A stretch of 64,000 nucleotides of DNA from positions 3,224,001 to 3,288,000 of the forward strand of contig NZ_CP023407.1 in NCBI RefSeq assembly GCF_003665435.1. The letters are read 5' to 3'. The notes below the pieces were generated by a model, which was not told the origin of the DNA, searched no databases, and was given only the letters and a program-made list of their open reading frames with translations. A program made the translations under genes and the position numbers. The DNA comes from Streptomyces fungicidicus. Its GTDB lineage: Bacteria; Actinomycetota; Actinomycetes; Streptomycetales; Streptomycetaceae. Of the stretch, positions 16,478 to 24,765 are shown piece after piece (position 1 is the first letter of the stretch; the number at the start of each line of letters is the position of its first letter).

Positions 16478-16557
16478 GCGGATCACCTCCGGAATACCTA
16501 GTTCCAGGGTGCCTCCCGCTCCGCTCCCGTGCACCCGCCCGTACGACGGCGGAGCGG

Positions 16558-17403
16558 CTACCCCGTGCGCAGCATCAGCCCGATGCCGACGACCAGCAGT
16601 CCGGCCGCGGCGATCCGCGGCGCGCCGAACCGCTCCTTGAAGAACACCGCCCCGATCGCGGCGCCCACGATGATCGACGACTCCCGCAGCGCCGCGATGG
16701 GAGCGAGAGCCGCGCGGGTCTGGGCCCACAGGACGAGCGCGTACGCGGCGACGGACAGCGCGGCGCCGAGGAGTCCGAGTCCGGCGTGCGGGCGGAGCCG
16801 GGCGTACGTCTCCCGGCGCCAGCGCCAAAGGGCGTACGCCGGGATCACCGTGCCCTGGACGGCCATCAGCCAGGCGATGTAGCCGAGGGACGAACCGGAG
16901 GCGCGTACCCCGAGCCCGTCGACGACCGTGTAGACCGCGATGGTCAGGCCGGTCGCCAGGGCCGCGCCGATCGCCGCCCAGTCGGGCCGGCTGCCGCGCA
17001 GTCCCCACAGGGCGACGCCGGTCAGGCCCGCGCAGGACAGGGCGATCCCGGCGGCGGCCCAGCGGTCGGGCACCTCGTGCGCGAACACGGCGGCGAGGAG
17101 GGTGACCACCAGCGGCGCGCTGCCCCGCGCGATCGGGTAGGCCTGGCCGAAGTCGCCCAGCCGGAAGGACTTCATCAGCAGCGCGTAGTACGCCATGTGG
17201 ACCGCGGCCGAGAGGAGCAGGTACGGCCACGCCCCGGCCGCCGGGAACGGCAGGAACGGCACTGCGGCGAGCCCGATCAGCAGCCCGCCGCCGGAGATCA
17301 GCGTGAACCCGACCAGTTTGTCGGTGATCCGGTGCGCGATGGCGTTCCAGCTGGCGTGGGTGACCGCGGCGAGCAGCACGGCCGCGGTGACCAGCGGGGT
17401 CAA
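16558..17403 (-). CDS. EamA/DMT-superfamily permease
   Basis: Ten-helix drug/metabolite transporter built from two EamA repeats. The first repeat starts PLVTAAVLLAAVTHASWNAI and the second near VPDRWAAAGIALSCAG; the last helix is IAAAGLLVVGIGLML. The start is uncertain. No ATG or GTG fits well near the first helix, and the TTG at 17403 gives 281 aa. Longer in-frame versions would read through the toxin-antitoxin promoter. It is divergent from the antitoxin gene, with about 55 bp between starts, so it may share the TGTACA operator region. Substrate unknown. Confidence 0.85.
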   Translation of the reverse strand: MTPLVTAAVLLAAVTHASWNAIAHRITDKLVGFTLISGGGLLIGLAAVPFLPFPAAGAWPYLLLSAAVHMAYYALLMKSFRLGDFGQAYPIARGSAPLVVTLLAAVFAHEVPDRWAAAGIALSCAGLTGVALWGLRGSRPDWAAIGAALATGLTIAVYTVVDGLGVRASGSSLGYIAWLMAVQGTVIPAYALWRWRRETYARLRPHAGLGLLGAALSVAAYALVLWAQTRAALAPIAALRESSIIVGAAIGAVFFKERFGAPRIAAAGLLVVGIGLMLRTG

Positions 17404-17424
17404 GGGGTGCGCTCGCGAGTCGTT

Positions 17425-17449
17425 GTGTACACCTGGGACACCATGTACC
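17425..17449. promoter_or_regulatory. YefM-type TGTACA operator
   Basis: GTGTACAC, a perfect 8-bp palindrome, sits at 17425-17432, and a second partial site TGTACC sits at 17444-17449, 18 bp centre to centre. The core TGTACA is the known recognition hexamer of YefM-YoeB autoregulation in E. coli. It lies directly upstream of the antitoxin ATG at 17458. Confidence 0.6.
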
Positions 17450-17457
17450 GTTGGGCC

Positions 17458-17724
17458 ATGACCGAGATGCCCATAGAGTCCATTCGTGACGTGCGCGCCC
17501 ACCTGGCCGAGGTGGTCGAACGGGCGGACCGGGACGACACGCCCACGGTCATCACCCGGCGAGGCAAGCAGGTGGCCGCAGTCGTGTCGATGGAGGTCCT
17601 TCGCAAGTACCAGGAATGGGAAGAGCGCGAGATCAACCGGATCATCGACGAGCGCATGGCGAACCCGGCAGCCGGTATCCCGATCGAGGACGTCATGCGG
17701 GAGACGCTGGAGCGCGGTGAGTAG
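17458..17724 (+). CDS. Type II antitoxin, Phd/YefM family
   Basis: The 88-aa protein opens MTEMPIESIRDVRAHLAEVV and has the Phd/YefM DNA-binding N-terminal fold. ITRRGKQVAAVVSMEVL, near residue 31, is the strand-helix motif of this family. The acidic, probably unstructured C-terminus (EREINRIIDERMANPAA) should wrap the toxin. ATG 17458 follows a TGTACA operator, as expected for autoregulation. The toxin gene overlaps its last eight bases. The two-gene unit stands alone between a DMT permease and an MMPL exporter. Confidence 0.9.
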   Translation: MTEMPIESIRDVRAHLAEVVERADRDDTPTVITRRGKQVAAVVSMEVLRKYQEWEEREINRIIDERMANPAAGIPIEDVMRETLERGE

Positions 17725-17983
17725 CGGCTACCGCACCGTCTTCCGGCCGGAGGCTCAGGCGGAGCTTCGCAAGATTCCCCGGGACATGGCCCTGAGGATC
17801 CTGGTCAAACTGACGGAACTGGAAACGGACCCGCTCGGCTTCCGCACCACGGCGCTCGTCTCCCGGCCCGACCGGCGCCGGCTCCGTGTCGGCGACTACC
17901 GCGTCATCTACACGATCGACAACGGCGAGTTGACGGTCTGGGTCGTTCATGTCGGACACCGCTCCACGGTATACGACACCTGA
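17717..17983 (+). CDS. Type II toxin, RelE/ParE family (mRNA interferase-like)
   Basis: An 88-aa RelE-fold protein. The N-terminal VFRPEAQAELRKIP is the family's helix-1 region. RRLRVGDYRVIYTIDNGEL (residues 54-72) carries the basic RNA-facing strand, and HVGHRSTVYDT is the canonical C-terminal H-x-x-x-x-Y motif. GTG 17717 overlaps the antitoxin stop by eight bases, which allows coupled translation. Basic residues and the terminal tyrosine favour ribosome-dependent mRNA cleavage over gyrase poisoning, but sequence alone cannot settle this. Confidence 0.9.
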   Translation: MSSGYRTVFRPEAQAELRKIPRDMALRILVKLTELETDPLGFRTTALVSRPDRRRLRVGDYRVIYTIDNGELTVWVVHVGHRSTVYDT

Positions 17984-18025
17984 CACGGCGTCCGTCTTCT
18001 TCCGCCGCCCCGGCCGCGGAAGCAG

Positions 18026-18063
18026 CCGGTGAGGGCTCTCCGTCCCCACGGAGCCCTCACCGG
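18026..18063. terminator. Bidirectional terminator hairpin
   Basis: A perfect 13-bp stem (CCGGTGAGGGCTC with GAGCCCTCACCGG) around a 12-base loop lies between the convergent toxin and MMPL genes. It can serve both. There is no long U-tract, as is usual in Streptomyces. Confidence 0.8.
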
Positions 18064-18089
18064 CCGGTCTGTGCGGTCGTCCCTGGCGG

Positions 18090-20297
18090 TCAGGCCCGGA
18101 CGAGTTCCCGGTTGTCGTCCTTCTTGTCGTCCTCCGTGCGCAGGCCCTCGCCCTCGACGTCCACGTTGGGCAGGATCCGGTCCAGCCACTTCGGCAGCCA
18201 CCAGGCCTTGTCGCCGAGCAGGGCCAGCACGGCCGGGACGATCGCCATGCGGACGACGAACGCGTCGAAGAGGACGGCGACGGCGAGGCCGAAGCCGATC
18301 ATCTTGACCATCTGCTCGCTGGAGCCGATGAAGCCGGAGAACACCGCCATCATGATCACCGCGGCCGCGGTCACCACCCGGGCGCTGTACTTGAAGCCGG
18401 TCACCACGGCCTGGGCGGGCTTCTCACCGTGGACGTGGGCCTCCCGCATCCGGGTCACGAGGAACACCTCGTAGTCCATGGCCAGTCCGAAGACCACACC
18501 GACCATGAAGATCGGCATCATCGACATGATCGGGCCGGTCTCCTCGACGCCCATCAGGCCGGACAGCCAGCCCCACTGGTAGACCGCGACGACCGCGCCG
18601 AGGGCGGCCAGGACGGAGAGCAGGAAGCCGAGGGCCGCCTTCAGCGGGACCAGGATCGAGCGGAACACCACGATCAGCAGCAGGAACGCCAGCCCGACCA
18701 CCAGCACCAGGTACGGCACCAGCGCGTCGTTGAGCTTCTGCGAGACGTCGATGTTCATGGCCGTGGAGCCGGTCACCAGGACGTCGGCTTCGGTGCCGGC
18801 CTTGATGTCCGCGCCGGTGTCACGGATGTCGTGGACCAGGTCCTCGGTGGTCACCGAGGACGGCTTGGAGTCGGGGATCACGGTGATCGTCGCCGTGTCG
18901 CCGGCCTCGTTGGGGGCCGCCGGGCTGACGTTCACGACGTTGTCGAGGCCCTTGATGTCGTCGCCGGCCTGCTGGAACACGGCCTTCGGGTCGTCGCTGT
19001 CCTTGGCGTCGACCACGACCACCAGGGGGCCGTTGAAGCCGGGGCCGAAGCCCTCGGAGAGCAGGTCGTAGGCGCGGCGCTGGGTCGTGGACGTCGACTG
19101 CGAGCCGTCGTCGGGCAGGCCCAGTTCCAGCGAGGCCGCCGGGACGGCCGCGGCGCCCAGGCCGACGACGCCGAGCAGCAGCACGGCCACGGGACGGCGC
19201 ACGACGAAACTGGCCCAGCGGGTGCCCATGTTGGGGCGCCGCGGCTTCTTCGCGGCCCGGCCGCCGCCGAGCAGCTTGCTCTTCTCACCGGCGGGGCGGA
19301 CCCGGCGGCCCGCGTAGCCGAGCAGGGCGGGGATCAGGGTGAGGGCGATCAGGACCGCGAGGGCGACGGTGCCGGCGGCGGCGACGCCCATCTTCGTCAG
19401 CATCGGGATGTTGACGACGGACAGGCCGACCAGGGCGATGACGACGGTCAGGCCGGCGAAGACCACCGCGGAGCCCGCGGTGCCGACGGCCCGTCCTGCC
19501 GCCTCCTCGCGCTCGCGGCCCTCGGCCAGTTCGGCCCGGTAGCGGGAGACGACGAACAGGGCGTAGTCGATCCCGACCGCGAGGCCGATCATCGAGGCCA
19601 GGATGGAGGTGGTGGACCCGAGGTCCAGGGTGCTGGCGAGGGCGGTGATGCTCGCGACGCCGATGCCGACGCCGACGATCGCGGTGAGCAGCGGCAGTCC
19701 GGCGGCGAGCAGCGAGCCGAAGGTGATGACCAGGACGACCGCGGCGACGCCGATGCCGATGACCTCGGCGGCCCCGGTGTGCGGGACGGCCTGGAGGGCG
19801 TCGCCGCCGATCTCCACGGTCAGTCCGGCGTCACGGGCGTCCTCGGCGGCGCCCTCGAGGGCGTCGCGGGAGGAGTCCTCCAGCTCCATGCCGGAGACCT
19901 TGTAGCTCACCGAGGCGTAGGCGACGGTGCCGTCCTTGCTGACCCCGCCGCCCTCGTAGGGGTCGGTGACGCGGGCGACCTCGGAGCCGTCGGACAGCTC
20001 GCCGACGGTCTTCTCGACGGTCGCCCGGGGGCCGGCGTCGGTCATCTTCCCGCCGTCCGGGGCCTTGAAGACGACGCGTGCGGTCGCCCCGTCGGCACTG
20101 GAGCCGGGGAAGCGTTCCTCCAGCAGGTCGAAGGCCTTCTGCGCCTCGGTGCCGGGGATGGAGAAGGAGGAGCTGCCGGCCGCCGGGGCGCCGGCCGCGC
20201 CGGCGCCCGCGAGCGCCAGCAGCGCCACCCAGAAGAGGGCTGTGAAGTGCCGTCGCCGGAAGGCGAACCGGCCGAGTCGGTAGAGCAAAGTGGCCAC
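18090..20297 (-). CDS. MMPL-family RND exporter
   Basis: The 735-aa transporter has the typical MMPL layout: one N-terminal helix (AFRRRHFTALFWVALLALA), a periplasm-facing porter domain (about 40-170), five helices, a second porter domain (about 375-520) and a final helix bundle. The duplicated DYALFVVSRYR (near 240) and DYEVFLVTRMRE (near 600) motifs mark the proton-relay/cytoplasmic loops. It probably exports lipids or hydrophobic compounds. The TetR gene 100 bp upstream on the same strand is its likely regulator. There is a short charged C-terminal tail (TEDDKKDDNREL). Confidence 0.92.
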   Translation of the reverse strand: MATLLYRLGRFAFRRRHFTALFWVALLALAGAGAAGAPAAGSSSFSIPGTEAQKAFDLLEERFPGSSADGATARVVFKAPDGGKMTDAGPRATVEKTVGELSDGSEVARVTDPYEGGGVSKDGTVAYASVSYKVSGMELEDSSRDALEGAAEDARDAGLTVEIGGDALQAVPHTGAAEVIGIGVAAVVLVITFGSLLAAGLPLLTAIVGVGIGVASITALASTLDLGSTTSILASMIGLAVGIDYALFVVSRYRAELAEGREREEAAGRAVGTAGSAVVFAGLTVVIALVGLSVVNIPMLTKMGVAAAGTVALAVLIALTLIPALLGYAGRRVRPAGEKSKLLGGGRAAKKPRRPNMGTRWASFVVRRPVAVLLLGVVGLGAAAVPAASLELGLPDDGSQSTSTTQRRAYDLLSEGFGPGFNGPLVVVVDAKDSDDPKAVFQQAGDDIKGLDNVVNVSPAAPNEAGDTATITVIPDSKPSSVTTEDLVHDIRDTGADIKAGTEADVLVTGSTAMNIDVSQKLNDALVPYLVLVVGLAFLLLIVVFRSILVPLKAALGFLLSVLAALGAVVAVYQWGWLSGLMGVEETGPIMSMMPIFMVGVVFGLAMDYEVFLVTRMREAHVHGEKPAQAVVTGFKYSARVVTAAAVIMMAVFSGFIGSSEQMVKMIGFGLAVAVLFDAFVVRMAIVPAVLALLGDKAWWLPKWLDRILPNVDVEGEGLRTEDDKKDDNRELVRA

Positions 20298-20397
20298 GAG
20301 GGCGTACTCCCGGTCAGGTCGTGGTTGCTTCGGGGCAGGTGTGATCAGCCCGACGACGTGAGCGGTGACGTCAGGTGGTGGTCGGCCGAGGGGACGG

Positions 20398-20997
20398 TCA
20401 GTGAGGGGGCACGCCGAGGGCGGGGAGCACCACGGCGTCGATGTACGAGGTGAGGAACGCCTGAGTGGGCGGCAGGTCGTCGATCAGCGTCCGGGTGGCG
20501 AACGCGCCGACGAGCATGTGCACCATGAAGTCCAGCGCCGGGTTGTCCGGGCGGATCTCGCCCCGGTCGACCGCCCGCCGGATCATCCGCCGGAACTCCT
20601 CCATCTCCGGTTCGACCAGGAGGTCCTTGAACGCCTGGCGGAGATCGTCGTTCTGGTGCACCGCCATGGCCAGGGCCCGCATCAGCGCCGCGTTCTGCGC
20701 CATGACGCAGTCGTCCTCGCGCCCTGCGATGGCGTGCAGGTCGCCGCGGAGGGTGCCGGTGTCGATGTCGGCGATGCCGCCGGGCTTCTGGCTGCGCATC
20801 GCTCTCACCACCAGCTCGGCCTTGCCGCCCCACTGGCGGTAGAGGGTGGCCTTGCTGGACCGGGTGCGGGCGGCCACGGCGTCCATGGTCACGGCGTCGT
20901 ACCCGACCTCGCGGAGCAGGTCGAGCACGGCCCGGTACAGCTCGGCCTCGCGCTCGGGGGTGATCCGGCTGCGACGCGTCGTCGCTACTTCGTTCAT
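20398..20997 (-). CDS. TetR-family regulator of the MMPL exporter
   Basis: A 199-aa regulator with an N-terminal TetR HTH (REAELYRAVLDLLREVGYD, then ARTRSSKATLYRQWGGKAEL) and a helical ligand domain of the TetR_C_16-like kind. ATG 20997 gives MNEVATTRRSRITPE. It precedes the MMPL gene on the same strand, and two matching inverted repeats lie 40-105 bp upstream (21040-21054, 21086-21102). Classic autoregulated repressor plus exporter arrangement; the inducer is unknown. Confidence 0.9.
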   Translation of the reverse strand: MNEVATTRRSRITPEREAELYRAVLDLLREVGYDAVTMDAVAARTRSSKATLYRQWGGKAELVVRAMRSQKPGGIADIDTGTLRGDLHAIAGREDDCVMAQNAALMRALAMAVHQNDDLRQAFKDLLVEPEMEEFRRMIRRAVDRGEIRPDNPALDFMVHMLVGAFATRTLIDDLPPTQAFLTSYIDAVVLPALGVPPH

Positions 20998-21039
20998 AAC
21001 CGCTCACCCTTCCGCTCCGACGTCCACCGCGTCAAAGGA

Positions 21040-21054
21040 ACGACACGGTTTCGT
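21040..21054. promoter_or_regulatory. Putative TetR operator, proximal copy
   Basis: ACGACAC-G-GTTTCGT is an imperfect copy (one mismatch) of the palindrome at 21086-21102. It sits 43 bp upstream of the tetR start. Confidence 0.5.
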
Positions 21055-21085
21055 ACAGGACGAAGGTACTCCTTCCCGCTAGCGA

Positions 21086-21102
21086 AACGAAACGGTTTCG
21101 TT
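21086..21102. promoter_or_regulatory. Putative TetR operator, distal copy
   Basis: AACGAAAC-G-GTTTCGTT is a perfect 8-1-8 inverted repeat between tetR and the tricorn-type protease gene. It resembles many TetR operators and is repeated, with one change, 47 bp away. It could control both divergent genes. Confidence 0.6.
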
Positions 21103-21164
21103 CGTGTTCTGCGTCACGGTTGTCGGTTACTCATAAGTTGCCGGGGTCCGGGCCCCGGCAAAGC

Positions 21165-24100
21165 ATGGGAAAGGTGACCTATCTGCGTCTGCCGCACCTC
21201 AAGGACGACCTGCTGTGCTTCGTGGCGGAGGACGACCTGTGGCTCGCCCCGCTCGACCGCCCGGGCCGCGCCTGGCGGCTCACCGCCGACCGCACCAAAC
21301 TCGGACACCCCCGCTTCTCCCCCGACGGCCGGCACATCGCGTACACGAGCTGGCGCAGCCTCGACCCCGAGGTGCACCTCGTCCCGGTGGACGGCGGACC
21401 GGGGCGGCGCCTCACCTACTGGGGCAGCAGCGACACCCGGGTCTGCGGCTGGGCGCCCCCCGACGACGGCGGCCACGCCGAGATCCTCGCCGTCGCCTCG
21501 CACGGCGAGCCCTTCTCCTACTTCACCTGGGCCTACAAGCTCGGCCCCGACGGCAGCCCGGGCCGCAAGCTGCCCTGGGGCCCGGTCTCCGACATCCAGG
21601 TCGCCGACGTCGCCGGGGAGCGCAGGTCACTGCTGCTCACCGGCACCCCGCCGCACGAACCGGCCTCCTGGAAGCGCTACCGGGGCGGCGCCACCGGCAG
21701 GCTGTGGCTGCACGGGCACCGGCTGCTCGACGGCCTCGACGGCCATCTGCACTCCCCCATGTTCGTCGGCGGGCGGATCGCCTTCCTCTCCGACCACGAG
21801 GGCGTCGGCAACCTCTACTCGTGCGCGTACGACGGCACCGGCCTGCGCCGTCACACCGACCACGACGCCTTCTACGCCAGGCACGCCTCCAGCGACGGCA
21901 CCCGGGTCGTCTACCAGTGCGCCGGCGACCTGTGGATGGTGGACGACCTGTCCCCCGGCGCCGTCCCGCACCGCCTCGACGTGACGCCGGGCGGCAGCCG
22001 CTCCGGGCGGCGCCCCTACCAGGTGCCGGCCGCCCGGCACCTCGACGGGATCTCGGTCGACGAGACCGGCCGCGCGAGCGCCGTCGTCGTGCGCGGCAGT
22101 CTGTACTGGCTCACCCACCGCGACGGCCCGGCCCGCATCCTCACCGACACCCCGGGCGTACGGGTCCGGCTGCCGGAGATGCTCGGCGCCGGCGACCGGG
22201 TTGCCTATGTGACGGACGCCGAGGGCGACGACGCCGTCGAGATCGCCTCGCTGCCCCGGGCCACCGGCCAGCGCGATCCCCGGCGGCTGGCCCGGGGCCG
22301 GCTGGGCCGGGTGCTGGAGATGGTGGCCGACCCGGAAGGGCAGCGGCTGGCCGTCGCCGCGCACGACGGCCGGCTGCTGCTCGTCCCGACCGACGAGCCG
22401 GCCGACGGCACGGAGGGCGAGGTCACCGAGCTGGCGCGGTCCGTCAACGGGCCGGTGCGCGACCTCGCCTTCTCCCCCGACGGGGCATGGCTGGCCTGGT
22501 CCCACCCCGGGATCGGCCGGTCGCTGCGGCAGATCAAACTCGCCCGGATCGAGGACCGCACGGTCCTCGACGTCACCAACGGCCGGTTCGAGGACGAGAA
22601 CCCGGTCTTCACCCGGGACGGCCGCTATCTCGCCTTCCTGTCCTGGCGCGGCTTCGACCCGGTGTACGACGTGCACACCGGCGACCTGTCGTTCCCGCTG
22701 GGCTGCCGCCCCTATCTGGTGCCGCTGTCGTCCGCGACCCCCTCGCCGTTCGCCCTGAGCCCCGAGGGCCGTCCGGCCGCCGGCGGCCTGGACCCGGTCG
22801 AGCGCGAGGAGGCGGAGGAGGGCGCCGAGGGCGCCACGGTCGCCGTCGAGGCGGAGGGCCTGGAGAACAGGGTCACCCCCTTCCCGGTGACCGCCTCCAA
22901 GTACTCGGGCCTGTACCCGGTGGCGGGCTGCGGCCTGGTCTGGCTGCGCTGGCCGATCTCCGGCGCGCTCGGCGAGACCTTCGTCAACCCCGACGACACC
23001 AGCGGCCGGCCGGCCCTGGAGCACTTCGACATCGGCAAGGCGAAGAGGACCGAACTCGTCTCCGACCTGGACTTCTTCGCGGTGAGCGGCGACGGCTCCC
23101 GGCTGGTCGTGGTCGACGAGGGCGAACTGCGCGCGGTGCCCGCCACCGAGTCCGGCGACAGCGACTCCACGGTGTGGATCGACGCCCGCCGCATCCTCCA
23201 CCAGGCCGACCCGGCGGCCGAGTGGCGCCAGGCGTACGCGGAGGCCGGGCGGCTGATCCGCGCCTACTTCTGGGAACCGGACATGTGCGGCATCGACTGG
23301 GACGCGGTCCTGGAGCAGTACCGCCCGCTGGTCGAACGCGTCGCCTCCCCCGACGAGTTCGCGGACCTGCTGCGCGAGGTCCTCGGCGAACTCGGCACCT
23401 CCCACGCCTATGTGACCGCCGCCCGCCGCAACGAGGGGCCCCCGCACTACCAGCGCCGGCAGGGACTGCTCGGCGCCAACCTGGTGCCCCGCGAGGAGGG
23501 CTGGACGGTCAAGCGGATCCTGCCCGGCGACTCCTCCGACTCCCGCGCCCGCTCCCCGCTGGCCGGCACCGGCATCCGCGAGGGCGCGGTCCTCACCCAT
23601 GTCGACGGCCGCCCGGTGGACCCGGTCGCGGGCCCGTATCCGCTGCTCGCGGGCGCGGGCGGTACGACGGTGGAGCTGACGTTCGTGCCCGCCGGCGCCG
23701 CGGGCCCGCCCCGGCGGGTCGCCGTCGTCCCGCTGGTCGACGAGACGCCGCTGCGCTACCAGGACTGGGTGGCCAAACGCCGCGAGGTGGTGCGGGAGTT
23801 GAGCGACGGGCAGTGCGGCTATCTGCACATCCCCGACATGGGCGGCTCCGGCTGGGCCCAGTTCAACCGCGACGTGCGCATGGAGATGTCCCGTCCGGCG
23901 CTGATCGTGGACGTGCGCGGCAACGCCGGCGGCCACATCAGCGAACTCGTCGTGGAGAAGCTGACCCGCACCATCATCGGCTGGGACCTCACCCGGGACG
24001 CCCAGCCGGTGTCGTACGCCTCCAACGCCCCGCGGGGACCGGTCGTCGCGCTGGCGGACGAGGCGACCAGCTCCGACGGCGACATGATCACCGCCGCCTT

Positions 24101-24437
24101 CAAACTGCTCCAGCTGGGCCCGGTGGTGGGCCAGCGCACCTGGGGCGGCGTGGTCGGCATGACCGGCCGGCACCAACTCGGCGACGGCACGGTGATCACG
24201 GTGCCGATGAACGCGGCCTGGTTCGACGCGTACGGCTGGTCCGTGGAGAACAAGGGCGTGGCCCCGGACCTGGAGGCGCTGCGCACCCCGCTGGACTGGG
24301 CCGAGGGCCGCTACGCGGTGCTCGACGACGCGGTACGGCTCGCCCTGGAGCTGCTGGAGTCCAATGCCCCCGCCACTCCGCCGACTTACCGCGACGTCCC
24401 GGACCGCTCCCGGCCCCGGCTGCCGCCGCGGGCATGA
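21165..24437 (+). CDS. Tricorn-like S41 peptidase
   Basis: The 1,090-aa protein has the tricorn architecture. N-terminal beta-propeller repeats (FSPDGRHIAYTSW, FSPDGAWLAWSHP, FTRDGRYLAFLSW) are followed by a helical C1 domain, a PDZ-like domain (IREGAVLTHVDGRPVDP) and the C2 catalytic domain. Catalytic residues are recognisable: Ser-His in LGTSHAYV (near 745), the nucleophile in DEATSSDGDM (near 970), and the glutamate in SVENKGVAPD (near 1030). It is cytosolic and cleaves proteasome-sized peptides. ATG 21165 lacks a strong ribosome-binding site; a GTG at 21174 or TTG at 21120 are alternatives. It is divergent from tetR, with operators between them. Confidence 0.92.
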   Translation: MGKVTYLRLPHLKDDLLCFVAEDDLWLAPLDRPGRAWRLTADRTKLGHPRFSPDGRHIAYTSWRSLDPEVHLVPVDGGPGRRLTYWGSSDTRVCGWAPPDDGGHAEILAVASHGEPFSYFTWAYKLGPDGSPGRKLPWGPVSDIQVADVAGERRSLLLTGTPPHEPASWKRYRGGATGRLWLHGHRLLDGLDGHLHSPMFVGGRIAFLSDHEGVGNLYSCAYDGTGLRRHTDHDAFYARHASSDGTRVVYQCAGDLWMVDDLSPGAVPHRLDVTPGGSRSGRRPYQVPAARHLDGISVDETGRASAVVVRGSLYWLTHRDGPARILTDTPGVRVRLPEMLGAGDRVAYVTDAEGDDAVEIASLPRATGQRDPRRLARGRLGRVLEMVADPEGQRLAVAAHDGRLLLVPTDEPADGTEGEVTELARSVNGPVRDLAFSPDGAWLAWSHPGIGRSLRQIKLARIEDRTVLDVTNGRFEDENPVFTRDGRYLAFLSWRGFDPVYDVHTGDLSFPLGCRPYLVPLSSATPSPFALSPEGRPAAGGLDPVEREEAEEGAEGATVAVEAEGLENRVTPFPVTASKYSGLYPVAGCGLVWLRWPISGALGETFVNPDDTSGRPALEHFDIGKAKRTELVSDLDFFAVSGDGSRLVVVDEGELRAVPATESGDSDSTVWIDARRILHQADPAAEWRQAYAEAGRLIRAYFWEPDMCGIDWDAVLEQYRPLVERVASPDEFADLLREVLGELGTSHAYVTAARRNEGPPHYQRRQGLLGANLVPREEGWTVKRILPGDSSDSRARSPLAGTGIREGAVLTHVDGRPVDPVAGPYPLLAGAGGTTVELTFVPAGAAGPPRRVAVVPLVDETPLRYQDWVAKRREVVRELSDGQCGYLHIPDMGGSGWAQFNRDVRMEMSRPALIVDVRGNAGGHISELVVEKLTRTIIGWDLTRDAQPVSYASNAPRGPVVALADEATSSDGDMITAAFKLLQLGPVVGQRTWGGVVGMTGRHQLGDGTVITVPMNAAWFDAYGWSVENKGVAPDLEALRTPLDWAEGRYAVLDDAVRLALELLESNAPATPPTYRDVPDRSRPRLPPRA

Positions 24438-24439
24438 GA

Positions 24440-24468
24440 AAGGGGTGCCCTTCGCCGGGGCACCCCTT
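24440..24468. terminator. Intrinsic terminator after tricorn gene
   Basis: A perfect 11-bp stem (AAGGGGTGCCC with GGGCACCCCTT) around a 7-base loop, two bases after the tricorn stop. It also faces the small gene at 24510-24689 from the other side. Confidence 0.85.
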
Positions 24469-24509
24469 CCGGTCACTCATGACGCGTCAGGCGTCCGTCG
24501 CGCTCGGCG

Positions 24510-24689
24510 TCAGACCTCGTGGTCCTGGTCGAAGCGCTCCTCGGACGGCCGCTGACGCTGCTGCTCGTCCATGCCCTCGTCCCGGCGGCGGCCGCGGTTC
24601 TGCAGCTGCTCCTTGCCCTGCTGGGCACGCTGCTTGGCCTGCTGCTGGAACTGCTCGGACTTCTCCTGGAACTGATCCTTCATACCCAT
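24510..24689 (-). CDS. Small Gln-rich hydrophilic protein
   Basis: A 59-aa product, MGMKDQFQEKSEQFQQQAKQ at the start, then repeated Q-Q-x-x-K/R patterns (RAQQGKEQLQNRGRRRDEG) and an acidic C-terminus ending DQDHEV. No hydrophobic segment is present and it contains no cysteine or tryptophan. It looks like an extended amphipathic helix, similar in style to CsbD-like or stress-type small proteins of actinobacteria. I do not assign a family. A GGGAGTGA ribosome-binding site precedes ATG 24689; ATG 24683 is the alternative. It is convergent with the tricorn gene across a shared terminator. Confidence 0.75.
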   Translation of the reverse strand: MGMKDQFQEKSEQFQQQAKQRAQQGKEQLQNRGRRRDEGMDEQQRQRPSEERFDQDHEV

Positions 24690-24765
24690 GTGGGTTCACT
24701 CCCGTTGTGGGGTGGGGGAACTTGCCCGACCAGATTCACACGGGCCATCACCCTGCGCATGTCGA

